Part shown: piece after piece, positions 7,201-12,227 of the stretch
Layout: every line of letters begins with the position of its first letter
Position numbering within the stretch: the first letter of the stretch is position 1
Assembly (NCBI GenBank): GCA_043736395.1
Contig: JAYTCQ010000359.1
Coordinates: forward strand, 1 to 12,227
Source: JAFDVL01 sp043736395
GTDB lineage: Bacteria; Acidobacteriota; Blastocatellia; RBC074
Direction of reading: 5' to 3'
DNA length: 12,227 nt
Translations under genes and position numbers: made by a program
The notes under the pieces: generated by a model
Told to the model about the DNA's origin: nothing
The model's input: only the letters and a program-made list of their open reading frames with translations
The model's database searches: none

Positions 7201-7566
7201 AAAAATAATAACGAGGGCAATGTTGGTTGATTGCTTGGGATCATTGGTAAGCGTGAGGTGAAGGGCGCTATTAAAAAGCAAGATTGAGGATAAACAGGCG
7301 GCTACAAAATGCGATTTATGCTCAGCAATTTTTTGCTGAGAAGTTAGCCAGACAATGAAAACCGCGAAGCCACAGGTCGCAATTCCCAGGCCGCCCATAA
7401 TGTAATTAACTGGCAATGGAAGAACCAGGAAATGGGCGATAGAAAGAAAGATATGTGCAACGGAAATCCACTTTGCAATAGGGCTAAGTTGCTCAGTCGC
7501 AACTTGATCTATTGCTTTCATCACACGCTCGGTGTTTGTTGAATTTAAGGTGCTTGTTTTTTCCAT
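4207..7566 (-). CDS. Membrane hybrid histidine kinase, full phosphorelay (PAS-PAS-HisKA-HATPase-REC-REC-Hpt)
   Basis: A 1119-residue inner-membrane sensor kinase of the BarA-like unorthodox class. About six hydrophobic helices lie between 33 and 178. PAS1 spans about 206-303 and PAS2 about 316-430, each ending in a PAC-like VRDI/VQDI segment. HisKA carries H477 (FLANMSHEIRTPMNG). The HATPase has an N box N594/N598, G1 D630-TGIGIP, F box FESFSQAD and G2 GGTGLGL at 659-665. REC1 has D721-D722, D770 and K822. REC2 has E866-D867, D913, T943 and K965. The Hpt domain has H1061 (AHSLKG). No relay residue is missing, so phosphate can pass H477 to a receiver Asp to H1061 and on to a separate regulator. 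That regulator is most likely the ATGA-coupled diguanylate cyclase downstream. The input signal is unknown; no heme or flavin motif is evident. The ribosome binding site at this ATG is weak, and M16 is an alternative start. Confidence 0.95.
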   Translation of the reverse strand: MEKTSTLNSTNTERVMKAIDQVATEQLSPIAKWISVAHIFLSIAHFLVLPLPVNYIMGGLGIATCGFAVFIVWLTSQQKIAEHKSHFVAACLSSILLFNSALHLTLTNDPKQSTNIALVIIFSGCTLLSARWLIFTYVSSALAWIAAVSMISISGAELVHYSFLICMSSAVGGLAHLLRRKYISRYELQKEQLEVATETAKESERFKFLSESTFEGLLVHDNGRIIHANKAVLAMTGYKEEELINTEVINLVAKDLRGSAHLKNNTFELVGVKKDGTSFPAEICNKSEIFQGRKVVITSVRDISESRFAQQALMESEKRFRLAFDSAALGIVMCSPDGKILDVNDSICAMTEFSKTELTTYNVAEITYPQDWNDEKALAYEKFTSGQLSYTIEKRIRSKAGHYLWTKVSNATVRDEKGAILYFIAQVQDITQQKHLDEQLHQYTKELELKNLELDQALNAACDAAQAKGEFLANMSHEIRTPMNGIIGMSDLLRETMLDKEQYEYISSIQTCADSLLTLVNDILDFSKIEARKLDLEEIEFDLYTLIENLADMFSHRAEEKDVELICYVDKPEQIGTVGNLRGDPHRIRQVLINLVSNALKFTEKGEVVLCSKIESFNDEITKIRFSVRDTGIGIPQDKLNYIFESFSQADGSTTRQYGGTGLGLAICKQLVEMMGGNVSVTTKVSEGSIFEFTLELFRCAPCEPQKIQAQIDQIRILVLDDNETNRIILEKMLRSFGCEPDVASNGITALEMMRVAASQGSPYDLLLTDMQMPQMDGIEVARLVKANENIKKTIVMLLTSMRLRQDDPVLRKAGVAALLTKPIKQSQLFDLINELTIEEPAIALTTTQPETLKTLHSSARILLVEDNVVNQKLAVKLLQKNGHQVVAVNNGLEACQEIAESPASTYELVLMDIQMPVMSGFEATAKIRSMPEHKNIPIIAMTAHAMAGDREKCLAAGMNDYITKPLKVDILIDVIEQWRNGVKVDSTLKIETKLAPVTIETAAAQPHSVNLRALRKLTGDDPDFLTELVELYLSDTPPRITRLRNSITQKNVAEIRSEAHSLKGASGNITALKLQEIFSQIEGRAMAGCYEDAANLALKAEIEFEKVSMTLRKVIYTA

Positions 7567-7639
7567 CTCAAACTAAGCGGGAACCAGGAAGTACCTGACT
7601 TGATAGTTAGAGGGTTGTTTTTGTAAGTAATAAAAGTGG

Positions 7640-7668
7640 AAAAAAACGAATTCGTGGGCCGAGATTCG
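7640..7668 (-). terminator. Weak terminator-like hairpin with T7 tract
   Basis: On the minus strand CGAAT (7668-7664) can pair with ATTCG (7651-7647), directly followed by seven T (7646-7640). The stem is only 5 bp with a 12-base loop, so it is marginal. ACGAATTCGT at 7646-7655 is also a perfect 10-bp palindrome. It could end the RNase R transcript or attenuate a transcript starting at the promoter near 7680. Confidence 0.25.
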
Positions 7669-7678
7669 AGGAAGGCTA

Positions 7679-7687
7679 AATATAGCA
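7679..7687 (-). promoter_or_regulatory. Extended -10 promoter candidate for the kinase-cyclase pair
   Basis: TGCTATATT read on the minus strand (7687-7679) is an extended -10 element with a 5 of 6 hexamer. No good -35 is present; TTCATC at 18 bases is poor. Initiation near 7672 would give a leader of about 105 nt before the hybrid kinase ATG, making kinase and cyclase a two-gene unit separate from RNase R. Confidence 0.4.
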
Positions 7688-7717
7688 CAATTCATTAAAT
7701 GTGATGAAAATAAAAAT

Positions 7718-9943
7718 TTAGCGGCGTTTGGAATGTAATTTGGGACGCGATTTTGGCGTTGATTTTCCTCTGGTTTGCTTAATGGAAGTGACTGAAAAAT
7801 CTACCAGATGACGATCAACATTCACTCGGTCAATGCGGATTTTGACACGGTCGCCGAGCTGGAATTTTCTTTTCGCACGTTGCCCAATCAACGCCTGACG
7901 ACGGGCGTCATATTCATAATAATCATCTGTCAGCGAAGACATTCCGACTAAACCTTCGACATACATTTCATCCAATTCGACGAAAAATCCAAATTCTTTG
8001 ACGTTGACAATCACACCGTTGAATTCTTCTCCGACGTGACGCGAGAGCAATGCTGCTTTGCGCCAATCTTCGAGTTCTCGTTCGGCTCCGTCAGCTGCAC
8101 GTTCGCGTAAGCTGGATTCTTCCGCCATCGCTTCTAATTCAACTTTCGGAATTGCCACAAAAGAATTGCGCGGAGCCTGTTTCGGAATCGAGGCGCTGTC
8201 TCCCAAAGTTTCAGATTTGCTCAGCAAAGCCCGCAAAATCCGATGCACAATCAAATCAGGGTAGCGTCGAATCGGCGATGTGAAATGCGTATACACCGGC
8301 GCGGCTAAGCCAAAATGTCCCGCGTTATTGGCGGCATATCGTGCCCGCTGTAACGAACGCAGCATCGCATAAGATAAAACTTTTCCTTCCGGTTTGGTTT
8401 CGAGAATCCGCGAAAGTTTTTGATAATCCTGCGGCTTGGCACCTTCGACTGGAAAGCGATAGCCGTACGATGAAGCGAGCAAAGCAAATTCGGCGATGCG
8501 TTGCGGTTCCGGCGCTTCGTGAATTCGATAAATCGAAGGCACGAAAAGTTTTTCCATGTTACCCGCGACACATTCATTGGCGAGCAGCATAAACTCTTCG
8601 ATGATGCGATGCGCGATGTTGCGTTCGGCTTTGACGACGCTGTTAATTTCACCTTCTTCATTGAATTGAAAAACGGCTTCCGGCAAGTTGAAATCAATCG
8701 CACCACGCGTCTCTCGCATCTTCATCAAAATTCGGGCGAGTTGTTCCATGCTTTGAAAAAAGCCAATAAAATCAGCATATTTTTTACTGATCTCAGGATC
8801 GGTTTCAGTCAGAACTTTGTTGACATCGGTATAAGTCATGCGCTCATCGCTGCGAATTACGGATTCGCGCAATTGATAATTTACCACGCGACCTTGATGA
8901 TCAACTTCCATCATTGCCGACATCGTGAGGCGATCCACTTTGGGATTCAGAGAACAAATCCCGTTCGAAAGTTTTTCCGGCAACATGGGAATAGCGCGTT
9001 CAGGAAAATAGACGGAAGTGCCGCGCAAACGTGCTTCTTCATTGAGCGCGGAGCCTTGCCGCACATAATGGCTGACATCGGCAATGTGAACGCCAAGCTG
9101 AAAATTTCCGTTTTCAAGTTTTTGCAAAGTAATTGCGTCATCGAAATCACGGGCTGTTTCTCCGTCAATTGTGACGGTCGTGATGCCGCGTAAATCGAGT
9201 CTGCCAACGCATTGTTCTTCAGTGACTTCATTTGGAATTGCTTCGGCTTCGGCGAGCACTTCTTCAGGAAAAACGTGGGGCAAATCGTGTTTGCGAATGA
9301 TGATTTCGATGTCTACGCCGGGATCGTCGCTGAAGATGCCAAGCCGTTCTACGATGCGCCCCGCTGCCGGTTCGTGAGCATTGGGATAGCGGGTGATTTC
9401 CACGACGACGATTTTTCCTTCTTCTTCCCCGGAGTTGTCTTCAACATCAATATCAAACGAAAACTTTTCATCCAGCGATTCGACAAACGCCATATTTCGC
9501 AAGCGATGCAAGCGTCCGATGATGCGGAGTTTGCCGCGACTGAGAATTAATTCGACCTTAGCATTGCGGTCGTGCATCGGCGACCGATACACATAAACCA
9601 CGACGCGATCACCGTCAAAAGCCCCATTCGTTTCTTTGACATCAACGCGAATTGAACCGCGCAACCGCTCATTTTCATCATCAGGAATAAAGCGAACATT
9701 TTTCGCGCGGCTTTGGCGCAAGGTTCCAATCAAGGCGCGGTTGGTGTCCGCCCATTTAAAATCGTGTCCCTGACGTTTGATGAGGCCGATGCCCTGCAAT
9801 TGATTCAGAAGCTTATTCAACTGCTTCTGTGCAGTGCGATTTAACTTGAATTCGTGAGTGAGGTCGGTTAGTGACAACCCGTCAGGATTAGCCTGAAAAA
9901 GTGCGACGAGCTGCTGAGCATTTAATTCCTGCGCTTGGTTCAT
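7718..9943 (-). CDS. rnr: Ribonuclease R, 3'-5' exoribonuclease
   Basis: A 741-residue RNase II/R family enzyme that degrades RNA processively from the 3' end, including structured RNA, in the cytoplasm. Order of domains: an N-terminal winged-helix (about 5-65) typical of RNase R rather than RNase II; two cold-shock/OB domains (about 68-120 and 135-200); the RNB catalytic core (about 246-575) with metal-binding Asp residues D260, D266, D268 and D269 in TIDGETARDFDDAI; the HFTSPIRRYPDLIVHR signature at 553-568; an S1 domain (about 637-718); and a basic tail of about 20 residues. All catalytic residues are present and the length is normal. No Shine-Dalgarno sequence precedes ATG 9943; neighbouring upstream ATGs are out of frame. 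It lies 111 bases after a polynucleotide kinase gene on the same strand, which is a plausible RNA metabolism pairing. Confidence 0.96.
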   Translation of the reverse strand: MNQAQELNAQQLVALFQANPDGLSLTDLTHEFKLNRTAQKQLNKLLNQLQGIGLIKRQGHDFKWADTNRALIGTLRQSRAKNVRFIPDDENERLRGSIRVDVKETNGAFDGDRVVVYVYRSPMHDRNAKVELILSRGKLRIIGRLHRLRNMAFVESLDEKFSFDIDVEDNSGEEEGKIVVVEITRYPNAHEPAAGRIVERLGIFSDDPGVDIEIIIRKHDLPHVFPEEVLAEAEAIPNEVTEEQCVGRLDLRGITTVTIDGETARDFDDAITLQKLENGNFQLGVHIADVSHYVRQGSALNEEARLRGTSVYFPERAIPMLPEKLSNGICSLNPKVDRLTMSAMMEVDHQGRVVNYQLRESVIRSDERMTYTDVNKVLTETDPEISKKYADFIGFFQSMEQLARILMKMRETRGAIDFNLPEAVFQFNEEGEINSVVKAERNIAHRIIEEFMLLANECVAGNMEKLFVPSIYRIHEAPEPQRIAEFALLASSYGYRFPVEGAKPQDYQKLSRILETKPEGKVLSYAMLRSLQRARYAANNAGHFGLAAPVYTHFTSPIRRYPDLIVHRILRALLSKSETLGDSASIPKQAPRNSFVAIPKVELEAMAEESSLRERAADGAERELEDWRKAALLSRHVGEEFNGVIVNVKEFGFFVELDEMYVEGLVGMSSLTDDYYEYDARRQALIGQRAKRKFQLGDRVKIRIDRVNVDRHLVDFSVTSIKQTRGKSTPKSRPKLHSKRR

Positions 9944-9949
9944 CCATAG

Positions 9950-9978
9950 ACATTAGTTAGATTTTGCAGGAATGACAA
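9950..9978 (-). promoter_or_regulatory. Weak promoter candidate just upstream of RNase R
   Basis: TTGTCA (9978-9973, 5 of 6) lies 17 bases from TAATGT (9955-9950). TAATGT matches only 3 of 6, but these are the most conserved positions: first, second and last. Initiation 7 bases on would fall at or next to the ATG at 9943, so the transcript could be leaderless. This fits the lack of a ribosome binding site but is weak evidence. Confidence 0.25.
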
Positions 9979-9990
9979 GGGAGAGGAAGT

Positions 9991-10095
9991 CTGTAGAGTC
10001 ATTGAGTCTTGAGTGTCTGAAGAAGATGTCGCGCGTGGAGCGGGCTGTTGACTCTCAAGACTTTAAGGACTCTACAGGCTCAATAGGCTCTACAG
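9991..10095. repeat. Inverted-repeat element overlapping the kinase gene end
   Basis: CTGTAGAGTC (9991-10000) pairs with GACTCTACAG (10068-10077), and AGTCTTGAG (10005-10013) pairs with CTCAAGACT (10054-10062). All 19 positions match, around a central 40-base spacer. A further GGCTCTACAG copy (10086-10095) continues on the right as imperfect 9-10 bp tandem units. The right arms code for the C-terminus of the polynucleotide kinase and hold its stop codon (10057-10055). The form is that of a small interspersed palindromic element or miniature transposable remnant. No transposase gene is present. Confidence 0.75.
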
Positions 10096-10588
10096 ACACT
10101 TTTACTTGATTCGGTGAAGACAACACATGGACAAGCTGAAAACCTTCGTCGGCGAGCATTGGAATTGAGGTTTGTAATTCCTGAAATTGTTCAGCGATGA
10201 TTTCAGCAGGGACGACACGATGCGTACGCTGTAAATTTTGTTGGAGGCAAAATTCCAGCGCAAAATTCAAGACAATCGCTATCGCCGGAACATAGTAAGA
10301 TTTCGCTAAATCCAATAATGGCTGGCGCGATGTAGCTTTCACGTTCGTAGCGTCAATCACGGTGAGTTTGCCCAGAGCTAATCGTTTCGCCACCAGCCAA
10401 TGCAAAAGCTCAAACGCCTCCTGATTCACACTCTGATCATTTTCATCATCACAAATCAAAGCGCGGCAAAAATCCGAAGAAACAATTTCAGTGGCAGCAA
10501 AATTTTGTTTGGCGAACGTAGATTTTCCCGAGCCGGAAATTCCAATCATCACGACAAGTGAATTGTTGGGAATAATAATTTTCATCAC
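10055..10588 (-). CDS. Stand-alone Pnkp-type polynucleotide kinase domain (P-loop)
   Basis: A soluble P-loop phosphotransferase that probably phosphorylates 5'-OH ends of RNA or DNA. The first ~157 residues resemble the kinase domain of bacterial Pnkp, the RNA-repair enzyme of the Pnkp/Hen1 system. Walker A is GISGSGKST (16-24, K22). SSDFCR (37-42) supplies the expected general base D39 and substrate-binding R42, followed by the characteristic DDENDQ (47-52). VIDATNV (77-83) is the Walker B-like strand, and QRTHR (120-124) supplies lid arginines. Full Pnkp is about 850 residues with phosphatase and ligase domains; here the protein ends after the kinase. The tail VEPIEPVESLKS is a tripeptide-like repeat encoded by an inverted-repeat element, so the original end may have been replaced. 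GTG at 10588 and ATG at 10585 are both possible starts; ATG is more likely. No clear ribosome binding site is seen. RNase R is the next gene downstream. Nucleic-acid substrate specificity is inferred, and a general zeta-toxin-like or tRNA-kinase role is less likely. Confidence 0.82.
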   Translation of the reverse strand: MMKIIIPNNSLVVMIGISGSGKSTFAKQNFAATEIVSSDFCRALICDDENDQSVNQEAFELLHWLVAKRLALGKLTVIDATNVKATSRQPLLDLAKSYYVPAIAIVLNFALEFCLQQNLQRTHRVVPAEIIAEQFQELQTSIPMLADEGFQLVHVLSSPNQVKVSVEPIEPVESLKS

Positions 10589-10753
10589 GAATATTTATCA
10601 AAAAATTAATTTCTGCACCACGAAAAACTATACTCCACGGTTGATTATTTATTGTTAGTGTAGAAGCGTATCTAACGCTGTGAATTATTGCTAATTGGCT
10701 ATCATTCGATTTATTCTGACTGCATCAATTCCGAAAAAATCTGGAGGGAAAAA
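10589..10753. other. Divergent intergenic region
   Basis: This 165-base gap separates the divergent polynucleotide kinase and isomerase-like genes. TATAGT (10633-10628, minus strand, 5 of 6) is a possible -10 for the kinase. TATCAT (10700-10705, plus strand, 5 of 6) is a possible -10 for the isomerase. Neither has a convincing -35. AGCGT-ATCTA-ACGCT at 10665-10679 is a small dyad that could be an operator. I see nothing firmer. Confidence 0.3.
10743..10748 (+). promoter_or_regulatory. Ribosome binding site fixing the isomerase start
   Basis: GGAGGG lies 5 bases upstream of ATG 10754. It decides in favour of this start over an in-frame TTG at 10688, because the protein then begins directly with a twin-arginine signal. 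Confidence 0.8.
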
Positions 10754-11674
10754 ATGAAACGAAGAGATTTTATTGCCAGCAGTCTGACCACAGCTGCGGC
10801 GACCACGTTAATCAATCCGAATTTGAATGCTACAACACCCGCGCCGAAGAATAATTTCAAATTGAACTATGCGCCGCATTTTGGCATGTTCAAAAATCAT
10901 ACAGGCGATGATTTCATTACGCAGTTGCAGTTTTTTAAAGATCAGGGCTTCAATGCCATCGAAGACAATGGGATGCCGCAGCGCTCCATTGCCGATCAGG
11001 AAAAAATTGGCAAGGGTCTTGCCGACCTGAATATGACGATGGGAGTCTTTGTGGCGACAAAAGATTTCGCCAATCCGACGTTCGCCGTGACGACATGGAA
11101 GCCGGAATTGCGTGAACCAATCCTGAAAGAAATCCGCGACGCCGTTGAAATCGCCAAACGCTGCAACGCGAAGTGGTGTACGGTGGTGCCAGGTTGTCAT
11201 GATGAAAAATTGGATTGGGATTATCAAACCGCCAGCGTGATTGATATGTTTCGCCGCTGCGCTGAGATTTACGAGAAGGCCGGGTTAGTAATGGTGATGG
11301 AACCGCTCAATACGCGCAACGATCATCCTAAACTTTTCTTAACGAAGATCTCGCAAGGCTACGCGATTTGCCGCGCAGTCAATTCGCCTTCGGTAAAAGT
11401 TCTCTACGATATGTATCATCAGCAAATCACGGAGGGAAATATTATCCCGAATATTAATCTGGCGTGGGATGAAGTCGCGTATTTTCAGGCTGGCGATAAT
11501 CCTGGACGAAAAGAACCAACGACCGGCGAGATGAATTACCGCAACATTTTCAAGCACCTTCACGCCAAAGGCTTCAAAGGCGTAGTCGGAATGGAACATG
11601 GCGTCCTGAATAATAAAACCAAAGAAGGTGAAATGGCTTGTATTGAAGCTTATAAATGGAGCGATAATTTTTAG
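10754..11674 (+). CDS. Tat-signal hydroxypyruvate isomerase-like TIM barrel protein
   Basis: A 306-residue sugar isomerase/epimerase of the xylose isomerase-like (AP endonuclease 2) fold, probably exported folded. The N-terminus KRRDFIASS followed by an Ala/Thr-rich stretch is a twin-arginine signal (R3-R4), with possible cleavage around 25-30. Barrel residues match the Hyi type: E183 in VMEPLN, D219 and H222 in LYDMYHQQ, the FQAGDNPGRKEPTTGEMNY segment (244-262), and E281 in GMEHG. These supply the expected Mn/Mg ligands and substrate-binding residues. Hyi proper interconverts hydroxypyruvate and tartronate semialdehyde, but Tat-exported relatives are mostly of unknown substrate, so the name gives the family, not the reaction. 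The gene is monocistronic, with a strong terminator 22 bases downstream. Its location outside the cytoplasm suggests processing of an external sugar or sugar acid. Confidence 0.88.
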   Translation: MKRRDFIASSLTTAAATTLINPNLNATTPAPKNNFKLNYAPHFGMFKNHTGDDFITQLQFFKDQGFNAIEDNGMPQRSIADQEKIGKGLADLNMTMGVFVATKDFANPTFAVTTWKPELREPILKEIRDAVEIAKRCNAKWCTVVPGCHDEKLDWDYQTASVIDMFRRCAEIYEKAGLVMVMEPLNTRNDHPKLFLTKISQGYAICRAVNSPSVKVLYDMYHQQITEGNIIPNINLAWDEVAYFQAGDNPGRKEPTTGEMNYRNIFKHLHAKGFKGVVGMEHGVLNNKTKEGEMACIEAYKWSDNF

Positions 11675-11696
11675 GCTGTCACCACCTGCACCAATA

Positions 11697-11750
11697 AAAA
11701 ATGAGCTGGACAAATAATGCAGAATCGCATTGTCTATCCGGCTCATTTTT
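11697..11750. terminator. Strong bidirectional terminator
   Basis: AAAAATGAGC (11697-11706) and GCTCATTTTT (11741-11750) form a perfect 10-bp arm pair, so each strand ends in a U tract. Inner pairing (GACAA with TTGTC, ATGC with GCAT) makes a long hairpin. It sits between the convergent isomerase gene and the PIN-domain remnant and can serve both. Confidence 0.85.
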
Positions 11751-11804
11751 ATGGGAATCAGTCCGCGATAATTTTGTTGTCAGTTGATGTGTAGGTGATT
11801 TCGT

Positions 11805-12137
11805 TTATAAATCGTTAGGATGAACGAGGCTGAGGTTCATAAAAGATTTAAAATCGTCAGTATTGAATGTAAGCAAATGCGTGACGCCGTGCGCCAACAT
11901 TACGGCAGCAAGACGCGCGTCATGCGTGCGGCGACCTTTGATGTCGTACTGAGAAACCAGCGAAAGCCAATGTTTTAAAACCTCTGGCGAATCCTCAAGT
12001 AAAATGAACCGACTTAAAATTTGTTCTATTTGTTGTTTCGTTGCTTGTGTGTCCCAATCAAGGCCGTTCACCTTTGCGGGACGCGTAGCAACCGACCAGA
12101 ACTCGATTAAATTCTGAGCCGTAACGCAAATAAGTAC
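11805..12137 (-). pseudogene. N-terminally truncated PIN-domain (VapC-like) protein
   Basis: The open frame after an in-frame TAG (12140-12138) encodes 110 residues that read like the C-terminal three quarters of a VapC-type PIN ribonuclease: TAQNLIEFWSVATRP at 6-20, HDARLAAVMLAHGVTHLLTFNTDDF at 72-96, and the terminal HPNDL. Acidic residues E12, D73 and D94/D95 are kept. The opening segment with the first catalytic Asp (LDTNVL-type), about 35-40 residues, is missing. A GTG at 12071 could start an 88-residue product, but this lies well inside the fold and has no separate ribosome binding site. I judge it a dead toxin remnant. Type II toxins of this family normally cleave tRNA or other RNA and are paired with a small antitoxin; no intact antitoxin is present in the window. 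Confidence 0.75.
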
Positions 12138-12227
12138 CTAAGCAAAATTAATCTGGTATTTTGAGCCAACCTCGACTAATACTTTTTTCAAGGCACGGTA
12201 TAAGGTTTGACAAGACTCGTAAGCCGA
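12138..12227 (-). CDS. C-terminal end of an unidentified small protein, cut by window edge
   Basis: The minus-strand frame is open from the window edge to the TAG at 12140-12138 and gives 29 residues including QTLYRALKKVLVEVG. The LYRAL segment resembles the recognition-helix region of HigA-type helix-turn-helix antitoxins (usually [ST]xxxLYRAL followed by a TVLKV helix), but the usual intervening residues are missing. It uses the same frame as the PIN remnant. It could be a degraded antitoxin joined by deletion to the toxin remnant, or chance coding. Weak call. Confidence 0.3.
   Translation of the reverse strand, partial: SAYESCQTLYRALKKVLVEVGSKYQINFA

Noticed and set aside
10688..10753. 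Longer isomerase start at TTG 10688
   Set aside because: The extra 22 residues are not signal-like, while ATG 10754 has GGAGGG five bases upstream and begins a twin-arginine signal.

Overview
The window looks like a chromosomal segment of a free-living bacterium of moderate to low GC content, most probably an acidobacterium (Blastocatellia-like). That placement is an inference from protein style: a sugar-type SSS symporter followed by a tiny two-helix protein, a Tat-exported hydroxypyruvate-isomerase-like barrel, and a Pnkp-type kinase domain. No marker gene fixes the phylum. There are no phage, plasmid, IS or CRISPR features.

Layout. Bases 1-130 hold an imperfect inverted repeat of CAGGATT units and an intrinsic terminator that reads leftward. 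A tRNA-Ser(GCU) with encoded CCA lies at 271-363 on the minus strand behind a good sigma70-type promoter. A second promoter between the tRNA and the terminator suggests an undescribed small RNA of about 100 nt. Divergent from the tRNA, on the plus strand, are an SSS-family solute symporter (569-2410) and a 66-residue two-helix membrane protein (2487-2687). A perfect 15-bp inverted repeat separates them, and a long G-U-containing hairpin terminates the unit.

The minus strand from 10588 to 2750 carries four genes in a row: a stand-alone Pnkp-type polynucleotide kinase domain, RNase R, a large membrane hybrid histidine kinase (PAS-PAS-HisKA-HATPase-REC-REC-Hpt), and a REC-GAF-GGDEF diguanylate cyclase. 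The last two overlap by ATGA and form a complete, self-contained phosphorelay that probably ends in c-di-GMP synthesis. The kinase/RNase R pair suggests RNA end processing and decay. The 3' end of the kinase gene, including its stop codon, lies inside an inverted-repeat element.

On the plus strand, 10754-11674 encodes a Tat-signal sugar isomerase-like TIM barrel followed by a strong bidirectional terminator. The right end holds a PIN-domain (VapC-like) toxin remnant that has lost its N-terminal catalytic Asp. Just upstream of it, running off the window, is a short coding tail that may come from a HigA-type antitoxin.

The points most worth following up are the stand-alone polynucleotide kinase next to RNase R, the candidate small RNA beside tRNA-Ser, the symporter with its small partner and altered Na+ site, and the repeat element that forms the end of a gene. 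I did not find a clearly new multi-gene system; everything here is accounted for by known families in somewhat unusual arrangements.
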